Assembly (NCBI RefSeq): GCF_001857945.1
Contig: NZ_CP017770.1
Span: 868,001 to 932,000, forward strand
Source of the DNA: Paenibacillus crassostreae
GTDB taxonomy: Bacteria; Bacillota; Bacilli; Paenibacillales; Paenibacillaceae
Length of the DNA: 64,000 nt
Direction: 5' to 3'
In this document: positions 16,755 to 25,063 of the stretch, in pieces
Layout: the number at the start of each line of letters is the position of its first letter
Numbering within the stretch: position 1 is the first letter of the stretch
Notes under the pieces: generated by a model
Told to the model about the DNA's origin: nothing
Databases searched by the model: none
Seen by the model: the letters and a program-made list of their open reading frames with translations, nothing else
Position numbers and translations under genes: made by a program

Positions 16755-16824
16755 GTAGACAACTATCCTAATACAAATGAAAATAATATTGAATCAATTG
16801 CGATTATGAATTTGATTCTTATAT

Positions 16825-16870
16825 AAGGAATAACACGATACTCTTATAAAGACATCGTGTTATTCCTTTT
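16825..16870 (+). terminator. rho-independent terminator after nirK
   Basis: A 15-bp perfect stem (AAGGAATAACACGAT, 16825-16839, with 16854-16868) ending in a T-run. Just upstream, 16802-16818 is a near copy of an intergenic repeat found also at 37968 and 53694. Confidence 0.88.
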
Positions 16871-16907
16871 TATTCAAGACATATTTCATCATCTTTTTAC
16901 AAATAAT

Positions 16908-17002
16908 TGTGATTAATATCATTGCAATTTTCCCGCGTTCACATTTTATCAACTTTTCGTGTGACCAAGAACACACTTTTGCTAACCCGAATTCTATACG
17001 AT
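16908..17002 (+). promoter_or_regulatory. hmp promoter with two Crp/Fnr-like boxes
   Basis: TGTGA-N6-ACACA at 16960-16975 (one mismatch to consensus; extended symmetry GTGTG...CACAC) is centred about 41 bp before the start predicted from TACGAT at 16997-17002. A weaker box, TGTGA-N6-TCATT, lies at 16908-16923, near -93. No clear NsrR site was recognised. Confidence 0.6.
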
Positions 17003-17047
17003 TTATAAGTAGACAGTAACTAATTGTAGGAAAGAGGGTATGTATCA

Positions 17048-18253
17048 ATGTTAGATCAACGTACTATTGAGATTATTAAATCAACCGTCCCCGTATTGCA
17101 AGTTCATGGAACGACGATCACTACCACTTTCTATGGCATGTTATTTGAGAATCATCCAGAGCTACTAAATATATTTAATCATGCTAACCAACGTCAAGGC
17201 AAACAACAGACTGCTCTATCTAACGCTGTACTCGCTGCAGCAGTTAATATTGATCAACTATCCAATATTCTGCCTGTCGTGAAACAAATTGCCGAGAAAC
17301 ACCGTGCATTAGGAGTATTACCTGAACATTATCCTATTGTTGGTGAGACGCTATTAGCCGCTATTCAACAGGTGCTTGGTGATGCTGCAACGCCAGAAAT
17401 CATCGATGCTTGGGGTGAAGCCTATGGAGTTATTGCAGATGCCTTCATCAGTGTTGAAGTAGAGAAGTATCGTGAAGCTGCAGAGGCTTCTGGAGGCTGG
17501 GCTGGATTTAGAAATTTTGTCGTGAATCAAAAAGTTAAGGAAAGTGAATTTATTACTTCCTTCTACCTTTCTCCTCAAGACGGTGGCGCTATATCCTCTT
17601 ACTTACCAGGACAGTATATCACTCTACGTGTTAAACCTGAAGGTGAGAAGTACACTCACATTCGACACTATAGCCTATCCACTGCACCCGGACAACCTTA
17701 CTACCGCATCACTGTTAAACGCGAAGATGAGGCTGATAACAAGCCTGCAGGGGTCGTATCTACGTACCTACATAAATCCGTTGATGTTGGTACCGTCTTA
17801 GAAGTAAGCGCTCCTGCTGGAGAATTCACCTTAGATCAAAGTATTGATATTCCGGTCGTTCTAATTAGTGGTGGAGTCGGACTTACTCCATTAGTAAGTA
17901 TGCTCGAGACGTTAGCGTCTGAACAGCCAGAACGTAAAGTCACATATATTCATGCTGCCATCAACGGAAAACTACATGCTTTAAAAGGATTAGTTGAGGA
18001 TTTAGTTCAATCCCAATCTCAACTGACAACCTACGTATGTTATGAATCACCAAACGAAGGGGATACTTACGACAAACCAGGTTACATTGATCTACCATGG
18101 CTACAAAAGATCGCTGATCCTAACGCGGATTTCTATTTCTGTGGTCCTACCCCTTTTATGAAAGCTATATATAAAGCACTACTAGAATGGAAAGTACCTG
18201 AAGAAAGAATCCATTTCGAATTCTTTGGTCCTGCAGGTAGCTTGACAGAATAA
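17048..18253 (+). CDS. hmp: flavohemoglobin, nitric oxide dioxygenase
   Basis: Hmp oxidises NO to nitrate with O2 and NAD(P)H in the cytoplasm. The 401-aa protein has a globin domain with distal Tyr29 and Gln53 and proximal His85. An FAD-binding ferredoxin-reductase domain has RHYSLS, and a NAD-binding domain has GGVGLTPLVSM and YFCGPTPFM. Length and residues are typical. AGGAAAGAGGG precedes the ATG. It is monocistronic, lies downstream of nirK with its own Crp/Fnr-like promoter, and is likely the NO sink of this region. Confidence 0.96.
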   Translation: MLDQRTIEIIKSTVPVLQVHGTTITTTFYGMLFENHPELLNIFNHANQRQGKQQTALSNAVLAAAVNIDQLSNILPVVKQIAEKHRALGVLPEHYPIVGETLLAAIQQVLGDAATPEIIDAWGEAYGVIADAFISVEVEKYREAAEASGGWAGFRNFVVNQKVKESEFITSFYLSPQDGGAISSYLPGQYITLRVKPEGEKYTHIRHYSLSTAPGQPYYRITVKREDEADNKPAGVVSTYLHKSVDVGTVLEVSAPAGEFTLDQSIDIPVVLISGGVGLTPLVSMLETLASEQPERKVTYIHAAINGKLHALKGLVEDLVQSQSQLTTYVCYESPNEGDTYDKPGYIDLPWLQKIADPNADFYFCGPTPFMKAIYKALLEWKVPEERIHFEFFGPAGSLTE

Positions 18254-18296
18254 CAAAGAATCGCCCATCTCAACGAGTTGGATAAATAAATTAATA

Positions 18297-18343
18297 GGTC
18301 TATTCCACAAGCTGTAACATACTTGTAGATTAGACCCTTTTTT
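18297..18343 (+). terminator. terminator after hmp
   Basis: GGTCTA...CACAAG (18297-18311) pairs with CTTGT...TAGACC (18322-18336) with two mismatches, followed by six T. The convergent regulator gene ends at 18361. Confidence 0.75.
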
Positions 18344-18360
18344 AGATATAATATCATGCC

Positions 18361-18858
18361 CTATTTCAATCTCAATAAACGATTTACCGTTTCTCTCCGA
18401 ACCCCAATCAGTTGCCCGATCTCCTCTTGTGTCAACAGCTCTGTCACATCCACACCATGTGAGAAATCATGTAACCATTCTGTGAGCAGTTCCAAGCGCT
18501 CCGCAGGCGTACCAACCGTCAGATGATCCAGTCGCTGCTGCATAAACCGTAACTTCGCCTGCAGTAATAATGCTATTTCCAAAGGCTTCCCCGGTTCCTC
18601 CTGCAGTTGACGATACCATTCCGATGCAGGTATAACCTCTACCTCGCTACGCATCAATGCGATAGCTGTACCATGCATTTCCTTAGGAGTAATAAGAGAG
18701 TGATGCGGAACCGTTTCGCCCGAATATAGAATATTAAACAGTACCATATTTCCATTCTCATGCAGTCTGGTCACTTTGAATAGCCCACTTTTAATATGAT
18801 ATAGATATTCCCCGGTATCTCCTTGACGGAACAAAATCTCTCCTTTATGTAGAATCAT
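18361..18858 (-). CDS. short Crp/Fnr-family transcriptional regulator
   Basis: At 165 aa this is much shorter than the usual 200-240. It starts directly in the cyclic-nucleotide-binding fold (KGEILFRQGDTGEYLYHIKSG), continues through the dimer helix, and ends just after the HTH recognition helix (GVRRETVNRLLRLK), so the DNA-binding wing is missing. An in-frame TAA lies 15 bases upstream of the ATG, so no longer N-terminus is possible. The recognition helix has RExxxR, the CRP-type code for TGTGA. There is no cysteine, so it cannot be an Fe-S Fnr; a DNR-like heme/NO sensor is conceivable. It is the best local candidate for the TGTGA boxes here. Confidence 0.85.
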   Translation of the reverse strand: MILHKGEILFRQGDTGEYLYHIKSGLFKVTRLHENGNMVLFNILYSGETVPHHSLITPKEMHGTAIALMRSEVEVIPASEWYRQLQEEPGKPLEIALLLQAKLRFMQQRLDHLTVGTPAERLELLTEWLHDFSHGVDVTELLTQEEIGQLIGVRRETVNRLLRLK

Positions 18859-18986
18859 TTCTGTCCCCCCCTTGCTTTATTGAAAATCCCAACCAACCTT
18901 ATGGGTCACATAATTTTTATTATAACAGAAAAATGATGCTATCCAAAAATTCAATTTTACACGAATGTAACTTCCAAAAAATACAC

Positions 18987-19037
18987 TTGCATAAAGAACA
19001 CATGTTCGGTATATAATAAAAATAGAATGTACGTTCC
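18987..19037 (+). promoter_or_regulatory. SOS promoter with two LexA boxes
   Basis: TTGCAT (18987-18992) and TATAAT (19012-19017), 19 bp apart, form the promoter. Between them lies GAAC-ACAT-GTTC (18996-19007), a perfect Gram-positive LexA core. A second box, GAAT-GTAC-GTTC (19025-19036), has one mismatch and covers the likely transcription start. Both match the extended consensus otherwise. Confidence 0.85.
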
Positions 19038-19053
19038 CATTTTGGTGGTGTGA

Positions 19054-19425
19054 ATGATGAGTATTTATCCAAGCATAGAAACAGAAGAAGATATTCGGAT
19101 CATCAAGGAGTACACTCTGCTGCCTATATTACTCGATATGTTGGCCAGGGATATTGATAATCTAACAGTCTATAAAGATCAAGTCATCTACAATTACGTG
19201 ATTTATCACCTGAGGGATGTTGAACAATCTATATATCCTGTACTGCACAACCTCAAGCACAGAATGAAGCAACGTCAGATTACTATTTTGAACACGGACA
19301 TGAATCGACTTGGCATTGAAGTTGAATATAAAGTTCGTGGTTATATCCATCATTTCAATATGTTGAGAAGTTTAGTTAGAGCAGAACTCATCACCATGCT
19401 TAAGAACTTACACGGAGGCGGTTGA
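19054..19425 (+). CDS. small SOS-operon protein of unknown function, 123 aa
   Basis: First gene of the LexA-controlled operon. The protein is helical and basic, with EYTLLPILLDMLARDI near residue 18 and VEYKVRGYIHHFNMLRSLVRAEL near the C-terminus. It is clearly related to the third gene of the operon (20692-21174), sharing E-Y-x-LLP, (V/T)xY-x-x-RGY-x-x-x-F-x-M-x-R and RAE. It does not look like a YolD-family protein. It ends one base before the polymerase gene, so coupled translation is likely. A role as a polymerase partner is inference. Confidence 0.8.
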   Translation: MMSIYPSIETEEDIRIIKEYTLLPILLDMLARDIDNLTVYKDQVIYNYVIYHLRDVEQSIYPVLHNLKHRMKQRQITILNTDMNRLGIEVEYKVRGYIHHFNMLRSLVRAELITMLKNLHGGG

Positions 19426-19426
19426 C

Positions 19427-20695
19427 ATGCGTGGCAAAGGTGAACGGATCATATTTCTAGCAGATTGCCAGAGCTTCTACGCTAGTGTAGAAAAAGCGGA
19501 TCATCCCCAATACAAGGATAGACCCGTAGCGGTGGCCGGGGATCCCGCACGTCGCTCAGGTATTATTCTAGCAGCCTGTCCTATAGCCAAGAGCTACGGA
19601 GTAACGTCAGCCGAACGGCTGGGTGAAGCCTTGAATAAATGTCCGGATCTAGTTGTCATGCGACCCAGAATGCAACATTATATTGATATCTCACTCATGA
19701 TCACACAAATTTACCAAGGGTATACTGATCTCGTTGAGATTTTCTCCATTGATGAACAATTTCTTGATGTCACAGGGAGTCTACGGATGTTCGGAGATCC
19801 AATTACGATAGCTCAATCCATACAGCGTAAGGTTCTCCAACAGACAGGAGTAAAAGTGCGGATAGGTATTAGCTCGAATAAAGTACTGTCCAAGATTGCA
19901 ACGGATATTTGGGCGAAAAAGAACGAGAATGGCATCTTCACCTTACCTAAGTCCGAGATTGAGACCTTATTATGGCCGCAATCTGTAAACAAAATGTTCG
20001 GTGTAGGATCCCGCATGACAGCTCACTTCGCACGTCTCGGGATGCATACCATCGGGGATATCGCTAGAACCCCCTTACCTCGATTAAAAGAACGATTTCG
20101 AGCCCGATTCGGTAAACAAAGTGACATTCAAGCCGAAGTCATGTGGAGAACAGCTAACGGATTGGATGACTCTCCTGTTACACCAGGTACATTTAACACA
20201 GCACCCAAATCCGTCGGACATATGATCACCCTCCCTAGCGATTATACTGAGATCGATCAAGTGAATACCATACTGCTTGAACTCACAGAAGAAGTATGTC
20301 GCGACTGTCGCCGCAAAGGATATATGGGTTCCGTTATTTCAGTGAGTTGCATGTGTAGTCCTTATGAAGATCCTACAGGCTTCTCACGACAAATGAAGAT
20401 GCCTGATCCTACCAATAATACGAACATCGTCTATGAAGCAGCTAAGACACTTTTTTACCGATACTGGAACACACTTCCGGTAAGGCGAATTGGTCTAACC
20501 CTTAGCAATTTTGTATCCGATCAAGAATATCAGCTGACTCTGTTTGATGATCAGATCAAAACTCGAGCGTTAGACAAAGCCACTGATATCATCAAAGACC
20601 GTTATGGTAGTGCCGCGATCATCAGAGCATCATCATTAACACCTTCAGGCCAAGCAATAGAACGATCGCACAAAATCGGAGGTCATTATAAATGA
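19427..20695 (+). CDS. Y-family translesion DNA polymerase (UvrX/YqjW/DinB-like)
   Basis: A 422-aa lesion-bypass polymerase. Palm residues are in FLADCQSFYASVE (first Asp) and SIDEQFLDVTG (Asp-Glu). A fingers/thumb HhH region (FGVGSRMTAHFARLGMHTIGDIA) and little-finger domain follow. A canonical beta-clamp-binding motif QLTLF is near residue 367, and the tail (IGGHYK) resembles UvrX/YqjW. The DCQS variant of the usual DMDA site is typical of this subgroup. GGAGG precedes the ATG. It lies between two homologous small genes under LexA control. Confidence 0.93.
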   Translation: MRGKGERIIFLADCQSFYASVEKADHPQYKDRPVAVAGDPARRSGIILAACPIAKSYGVTSAERLGEALNKCPDLVVMRPRMQHYIDISLMITQIYQGYTDLVEIFSIDEQFLDVTGSLRMFGDPITIAQSIQRKVLQQTGVKVRIGISSNKVLSKIATDIWAKKNENGIFTLPKSEIETLLWPQSVNKMFGVGSRMTAHFARLGMHTIGDIARTPLPRLKERFRARFGKQSDIQAEVMWRTANGLDDSPVTPGTFNTAPKSVGHMITLPSDYTEIDQVNTILLELTEEVCRDCRRKGYMGSVISVSCMCSPYEDPTGFSRQMKMPDPTNNTNIVYEAAKTLFYRYWNTLPVRRIGLTLSNFVSDQEYQLTLFDDQIKTRALDKATDIIKDRYGSAAIIRASSLTPSGQAIERSHKIGGHYK

Positions 20696-21174
20696 GTAAA
20701 AAATTAGAAGGAAACGGTCTATGGGAGTCCAGCCGCATGATGCTTCCACAGCATAAAGAGCAATCCTTGTTCATATCCGTGCAGAAAGACATCTCTCCAC
20801 CGTCAAAAGAACCTCCAACAAGAAGGGAACTCGAGCTGATGCGGGAATATGTTCTGCTTCCTGTCGCACTCCACATTGTTGAGAAGAAAATCCTAGAGGT
20901 TGAAAGATCACCGCAAATGCTGAAATTGTTGTATTCCACCGCAGCGAAAGTACTGGCTAAACATATACGGGAGGATGTCAACAAATCAAAAAAAGCCCTT
21001 CATGAACAAACTATCCGTGTATACGAAGATAGTAAGAATGACTCAGAACTCACGTACCGTTACACTTGCCGCGGCTATGAGAATCAATTCATCATGACCC
21101 GAGATTTCATGCGCGCTGAGATCAGCGTTAGGATTGGAAAATATGTGAGGGGCTTGGCTTTGGAGATGAAATAA
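20692..21174 (+). CDS. second small SOS-operon protein, homologous to 19054-19425
   Basis: The ATG overlaps the polymerase stop (ATGA). The 160-aa protein has an N-terminal extension of about 40 residues including SSRMMLPQHKEQSL. It then has the same core as the first gene of the operon: REYVLLPVALHIVEKKI, TYRYTCRGYENQFIMTRDFMRAEI. Duplication of one gene around the polymerase, followed by divergence, is the simplest reading. No known family was recognised. Translational coupling suggests fixed stoichiometry with the polymerase. Confidence 0.8.
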   Translation: MSKKLEGNGLWESSRMMLPQHKEQSLFISVQKDISPPSKEPPTRRELELMREYVLLPVALHIVEKKILEVERSPQMLKLLYSTAAKVLAKHIREDVNKSKKALHEQTIRVYEDSKNDSELTYRYTCRGYENQFIMTRDFMRAEISVRIGKYVRGLALEMK

Positions 21175-21205
21175 ACCTATCTTCAATGTTGATAGGTTTA
21201 TTTAG
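21169..21205 (+). terminator. terminator overlapping the SOS operon stop codon
   Basis: A 13-bp perfect stem (21169-21181 with 21191-21203). The stop codon TAA (21172-21174) lies inside the left arm. Confidence 0.8.
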
Positions 21206-21269
21206 TTGTCGGGCAAAGCTGTTTAAGAATCTAATGTAAGCAAGTAAGAAACAAGGAGGTGAACCATAT

Positions 21270-21629
21270 ATGTCAAGCGTGAGACGTTCTGTACCTTCCC
21301 AGAAAGATCGTAGAAAGAATATCGGGGGAAGCGTTAGATCTCTTCCTAAAAGAATTAGATCTACACAATTGCTTACTCGCCTTACTATTCTTTGGGTCAA
21401 CAATGCTGGTGTTCCATTTATAACAGCCGGCTTTACTTGTAGGGCTTTTTCCACAACTGGTACCCTTCTCGCAACCACTAATTTTGATAACTATGGTACT
21501 GCTATATTCAATACCATCGAAACTCCCACCGCAAGAGCTTTTGTGATTCGTACCTTTGATGCAGACGGTGTCTTGTTCCGTACACGGACCGTTTCATCTG
21601 GAAACTCTGCCTTTGCCATCATCGGCTAA
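21270..21629 (+). CDS. hypothetical protein, 119 aa
   Basis: No family recognised. The N-terminal third is strongly basic (SVRRSVPSQKDRRKNIGGSVRSLPKR). The rest looks like a beta-rich domain with Thr, Phe and Ala repeats (FDADGVLFRTRTVSSGNSAFAIIG). AAGGAGGTGA precedes the ATG, and a perfect T-tailed terminator follows, so it is a compact single-gene unit. A spore-coat or small structural protein is possible, but nothing in the sequence proves it. Confidence 0.7.
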   Translation: MSSVRRSVPSQKDRRKNIGGSVRSLPKRIRSTQLLTRLTILWVNNAGVPFITAGFTCRAFSTTGTLLATTNFDNYGTAIFNTIETPTARAFVIRTFDADGVLFRTRTVSSGNSAFAIIG

Positions 21630-21632
21630 CGG

Positions 21633-21666
21633 AAAACGACGGTAGAATTATTCTACCGTCGTTTTT
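21633..21666 (+). terminator. strong rho-independent terminator
   Basis: A perfect 15-bp stem (AAAACGACGGTAGAA, 21633-21647, with 21651-21665), a 3-base loop and a T-run. It lies four bases after the stop of the hypothetical gene. Confidence 0.92.
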
Positions 21667-21753
21667 CCTCGTTCTCCGTTGGACAAGCATACCAGCAACT
21701 ATTAGCACAAATAAATTGCACAAAAGATGGCTCTGAACGAACAATAAGGGTGC

Positions 21754-22050
21754 CTACCGAAACATACCCCACAACTTAATCAGATGAAATGTATTATTAG
21801 GATCAATACGTTGGCTTAAGACAAAACGAATAATTTGCTCTTCCTCCGCTGGTGTGAATTTCTCATTCAATAGCTTTGCTGTGGATTTCACTAGTCTCTG
21901 TACCTTCGGGCCATTCTGTAAATCCTGTTTTGTGATGCCGTCAACGAGCTCCTTGACGCGCTCCTTGGTGGCTGGATTTTTCAATTTAAGTTTAATACGC
22001 TCAACTAGCCTCGGACTAATTCCATACTGCTGATAACCCAAGATCGGCAC
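21754..22050 (-). CDS. stage VI sporulation protein F-like (SpoVIF)
   Basis: A 98-aa protein with VKELVDGITKQDLQNGPKVQRLVKSTAKLL and KFTPAEEEQIIRFVLSQRIDPNN, resembling SpoVIF, a sporulation protein needed for coat assembly in B. subtilis. GGGAGGTGCCG precedes the ATG. The gene sits directly downstream of recG on the same strand. Family recognition is moderate, from memory of the family pattern. Confidence 0.62.
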   Translation of the reverse strand: MPILGYQQYGISPRLVERIKLKLKNPATKERVKELVDGITKQDLQNGPKVQRLVKSTAKLLNEKFTPAEEEQIIRFVLSQRIDPNNTFHLIKLWGMFR

Positions 22051-22104
22051 CTCCCGTCAATTACAATATTCCTAAGTATATGACGAGAGAGTTGTCCAAT
22101 GTAC

Positions 22105-24162
22105 CTAATCGATCAGGTCTTCTTGGAAAATCTGCTCCTGTTGTAAATAATGACGAAGGGGTTCATAGGATGGCGATGTCCAGAACGAAGCCTCACTCAG
22201 TAACTCAGAGACATCATCACGTGCTTGTTCCAGCACTGCGAAATCACTTACCATATCCGCAAGTCGGAAATCAGGTAGACCACTCTGCTTCGTACCGAAA
22301 AAATCTCCAGGTCCACGTAAGTCGAGATCCCGACGAGATACCTCGAAGCCATCATCTGTCTCCGTCATGACTTTCATCCGCTCTTGTCCTACCTCAGACT
22401 TCGGATCTGCAATCAACACACAATAGGAGGCATGTTGACCTCTACCCACTCGTCCTCGTAGCTGATGCAGCTGAGATAGCCCGAATCGATCCGCATCCAT
22501 AATGATCATGAGCGAAGCGTTGGGAACATCCACTCCAACCTCTACCACTGTAGTTGATATAAGTAACTGCACTTCATTACGATTAAAAGCTTGCATGACT
22601 TCTTCCTTCTCCGCTGGTGTCATTCGACCATGCAGTAGTCCCACACGATAGCTTGGAAAGGCTTGTTGCATCTGAATATGCAGATCAATTACATTCTGTA
22701 CATCTAGCTTCTCAGATTCCTCAATCAACGGACAGATGAGATAAGCCTGCCGACCTTGATCCACTTCTCGGGAGATGAATCCAAGCACACGGTCCATCAT
22801 ACTATGTTTCACCCAATACGTAGAGATCGGGATACGTCCCTTTGGGCGCTCCGTAAGGGTAGAGACATCCATATCCCCAAAAGAAGTAATAGCCAAAGTA
22901 CGAGGGATCGGTGTCGCTGTCATCGTCAATACGTCGGGATTATAACCTTTACGCCGTAATACACTCCGTTGGTTAACACCGAAACGATGTTGCTCATCCG
23001 TAACGACCAAACCAAGATTGCGGAAAAACACCTCATCTTGGATTAAAGCATGCGTTCCTACGACAACATCGATCAAGCCCATTTGCAAGGATGCCAGTAA
23101 ATCCTTACGTTTACGTCCAGTTACACTACCCGTAAGCAGACCTACGGTGATGCCAAAAGGCTCAAATAAACGGACCAAGGATCGTAAATGTTGCTCAGAT
23201 AATATCTCCGTGGGCACCATCAATGCACCTTGGAATCCTGATCTCACCGTGGCAAACAGAGCGATTGCTGCTATAATCGTTTTCCCTGAACCTACATCTC
23301 CCTGAAGCAAGCGATTCATACAATAGGAAGCTCGCATATCACGCAGGATTTCCAGTTCCACTTTCTTCTGGGCATCCGTCAATTCAAAAGGAAGACTTCT
23401 CACAAATTCACGTATTGCTGAATTCTCAACAGTATGGACTATACCATCCATCCGTCCTCTACTCAGAGATCGGAACGCTTGCATTTTCAACTGAAACAAG
23501 AATAACTCTTCGTACACCATCCGTCGTCTACCTTGCTGTCCCTCTTGGGTATCTTCAGGTTGATGAATAATTGAAATGGCCTTCTTACGTGGCAGCAACT
23601 GATATTTCCTCAGCAATTCCTGCGGAAGTATCTCGGGAATCATCTCTCTATACTGTGTCAGCGCTTGTCCGATCGTTTTGCGTATCCACGCTTGCGTGAT
23701 CTTAGCTCCTACGGAATAGACAGGCTGCAGACTGCCACCTTTCTTGATCCCTTGATCAGGGAACTCCGAATCAGACACCGTAAGCTGCATCCGTTGCTGA
23801 TCCCACTTGCCATTCAAAATGATTTCCCGGCCTGCTACCAATTGTTCACGCAGGAAATGGCGATTAAACCATGTCGCTGTAAACATCCATTCTTCCGCCA
23901 TCATCTTGCAGCTTAACCGAGATTTGCCCCCGTAACGTTGCAAGACAGGAATCCCAATCACTTTAGCCTGAATCGTAATCTTATCTCCACTCTTAACTTC
24001 ACTTAAAGAACGAAGGCGGTAGTCCTCATAACGATAAGGATAATATTCTAATAAATCTTTGACTGTAAAGACGCCAAAGGCGTGAAGTTCTCCCTCTTTA
24101 AGAGCACTCACGCCACGCACTTGTTTAACTGAAATTTGATCCAGTGAAAGGTTCATATTCAT
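22105..24162 (-). CDS. recG: ATP-dependent DNA helicase RecG
   Basis: RecG remodels stalled forks and Holliday junctions. The 685-aa protein has the N-terminal wedge (OB) domain, then SF2 motifs GDVGSGKT (Walker A, about residue 290), DEQHRFG, TATPIPRT, and in the second lobe STTVVEVGVDVPNA and QLHQLRGRVGRG, ending with the C-terminal TRG region. Length is normal. It follows degV by 15 bp and is likely cotranscribed with fakA and degV. Confidence 0.96.
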   Translation of the reverse strand: MNMNLSLDQISVKQVRGVSALKEGELHAFGVFTVKDLLEYYPYRYEDYRLRSLSEVKSGDKITIQAKVIGIPVLQRYGGKSRLSCKMMAEEWMFTATWFNRHFLREQLVAGREIILNGKWDQQRMQLTVSDSEFPDQGIKKGGSLQPVYSVGAKITQAWIRKTIGQALTQYREMIPEILPQELLRKYQLLPRKKAISIIHQPEDTQEGQQGRRRMVYEELFLFQLKMQAFRSLSRGRMDGIVHTVENSAIREFVRSLPFELTDAQKKVELEILRDMRASYCMNRLLQGDVGSGKTIIAAIALFATVRSGFQGALMVPTEILSEQHLRSLVRLFEPFGITVGLLTGSVTGRKRKDLLASLQMGLIDVVVGTHALIQDEVFFRNLGLVVTDEQHRFGVNQRSVLRRKGYNPDVLTMTATPIPRTLAITSFGDMDVSTLTERPKGRIPISTYWVKHSMMDRVLGFISREVDQGRQAYLICPLIEESEKLDVQNVIDLHIQMQQAFPSYRVGLLHGRMTPAEKEEVMQAFNRNEVQLLISTTVVEVGVDVPNASLMIIMDADRFGLSQLHQLRGRVGRGQHASYCVLIADPKSEVGQERMKVMTETDDGFEVSRRDLDLRGPGDFFGTKQSGLPDFRLADMVSDFAVLEQARDDVSELLSEASFWTSPSYEPLRHYLQQEQIFQEDLID

Positions 24163-24177
24163 AATCTATACCTCAAT

Positions 24178-25035
24178 TCAAGCAGGCCATATAAATACTG
24201 CAATAGTCCCTCTACCCACATGGCTGCCTACAACAGAGCCAACGTTAGTCAATACGACTTCTTCCAGTTCGAAATGACCAGATAGCTCAGTCAAGAAAGA
24301 CTCTGCCGTAGCCGGGTTTGCTGTATGACCTACCGCAACGTTAATTTTTCCAATATTACCCAAATCCTGTTTGAATAATTCAATCATACGTGCAACTGCC
24401 TTATTACGCCCTCTTACTTTCTCAACCGCATAAATAATACCTTCTTGGTCAATCGAGAGAATCGGCTTAATATTAAGTAAAGTACCAAATAATGCCGCTG
24501 CTTTACCGATTCTTCCACCTTTTTGTAAATATTCTAAAGTATCCACAAGGAAATATAACTTGCGCTCCTTACGAAGCTGTTCGACCGCTATCACAATATC
24601 CTCTACTGCCATACCTTGACTAGCAAGGCGTGCTGCATGTACAACAAGGAGTCCAAAACCATACGAAGCTGAAAGAGAATCCACAACCGTAAGATCAACA
24701 TTCTCTTCCATCATTGATTTCGCAATAAGTGCAGATTGATAAGTCCCACTTAACCCTGAAGATATATGAATGGAAAGAATCGATGCTCCAGGATGCTCCT
24801 CTTGAATTTGCTCGTACACGCGAACATAATCGGCAGGAGAAGGCTGAGATGTTGTTGGAAGTTCTGTCGCCTTATCTAAACGATCATAAAATTCCTTGGC
24901 TGAGATTTCCACCCCATCAAGAAGCGATTCCCCGCCAAATTGTAACCGTAACGGAACAACATGAATTCCATGTTTTTTCGCTAACTCCTCTGGAATATCG
25001 GCAGTACTATCCGTAACTATAACGGTATGAGTCAA
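24178..25035 (-). CDS. DegV-family fatty-acid-binding protein (FakB-like)
   Basis: A 285-aa DegV protein. The pattern VTDSTADIPEELAKKHGIHVVPLRL, TTSQPSPADY, SIHISSGLSGTYQSA and the C-terminal GHTANP/VVGSHVGRG define the family. DegV proteins bind acyl chains and present them to the kinase FakA; the fakA gene lies directly upstream (28 bp), supporting a fatty acid kinase unit for host or recycled fatty acids. GGAGGG precedes the start. Which fatty acid it prefers cannot be read. Confidence 0.92.
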   Translation of the reverse strand: MTHTVIVTDSTADIPEELAKKHGIHVVPLRLQFGGESLLDGVEISAKEFYDRLDKATELPTTSQPSPADYVRVYEQIQEEHPGASILSIHISSGLSGTYQSALIAKSMMEENVDLTVVDSLSASYGFGLLVVHAARLASQGMAVEDIVIAVEQLRKERKLYFLVDTLEYLQKGGRIGKAAALFGTLLNIKPILSIDQEGIIYAVEKVRGRNKAVARMIELFKQDLGNIGKINVAVGHTANPATAESFLTELSGHFELEEVVLTNVGSVVGSHVGRGTIAVFIWPA

Positions 25036-25063
25036 GGAAATCCCTCCTCTACATAATTATAAT

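Noticed and set aside
18361..18858. Regulator called as Fe-S Fnr
   Set aside because: It has no cysteine, so it cannot bind the 4Fe-4S cluster of Fnr.
18957..18970. TTACA-CGAA-TGTAA inverted repeat near the SOS promoter as a regulator site
   Set aside because: Short arms in AT-rich DNA, single copy, and spacing unlike the Crp/Fnr boxes; it could be chance.
19054..19425. YolD-family annotation for the SOS-operon small proteins
   Set aside because: The YolD motifs are not seen; the similarity is only to each other.
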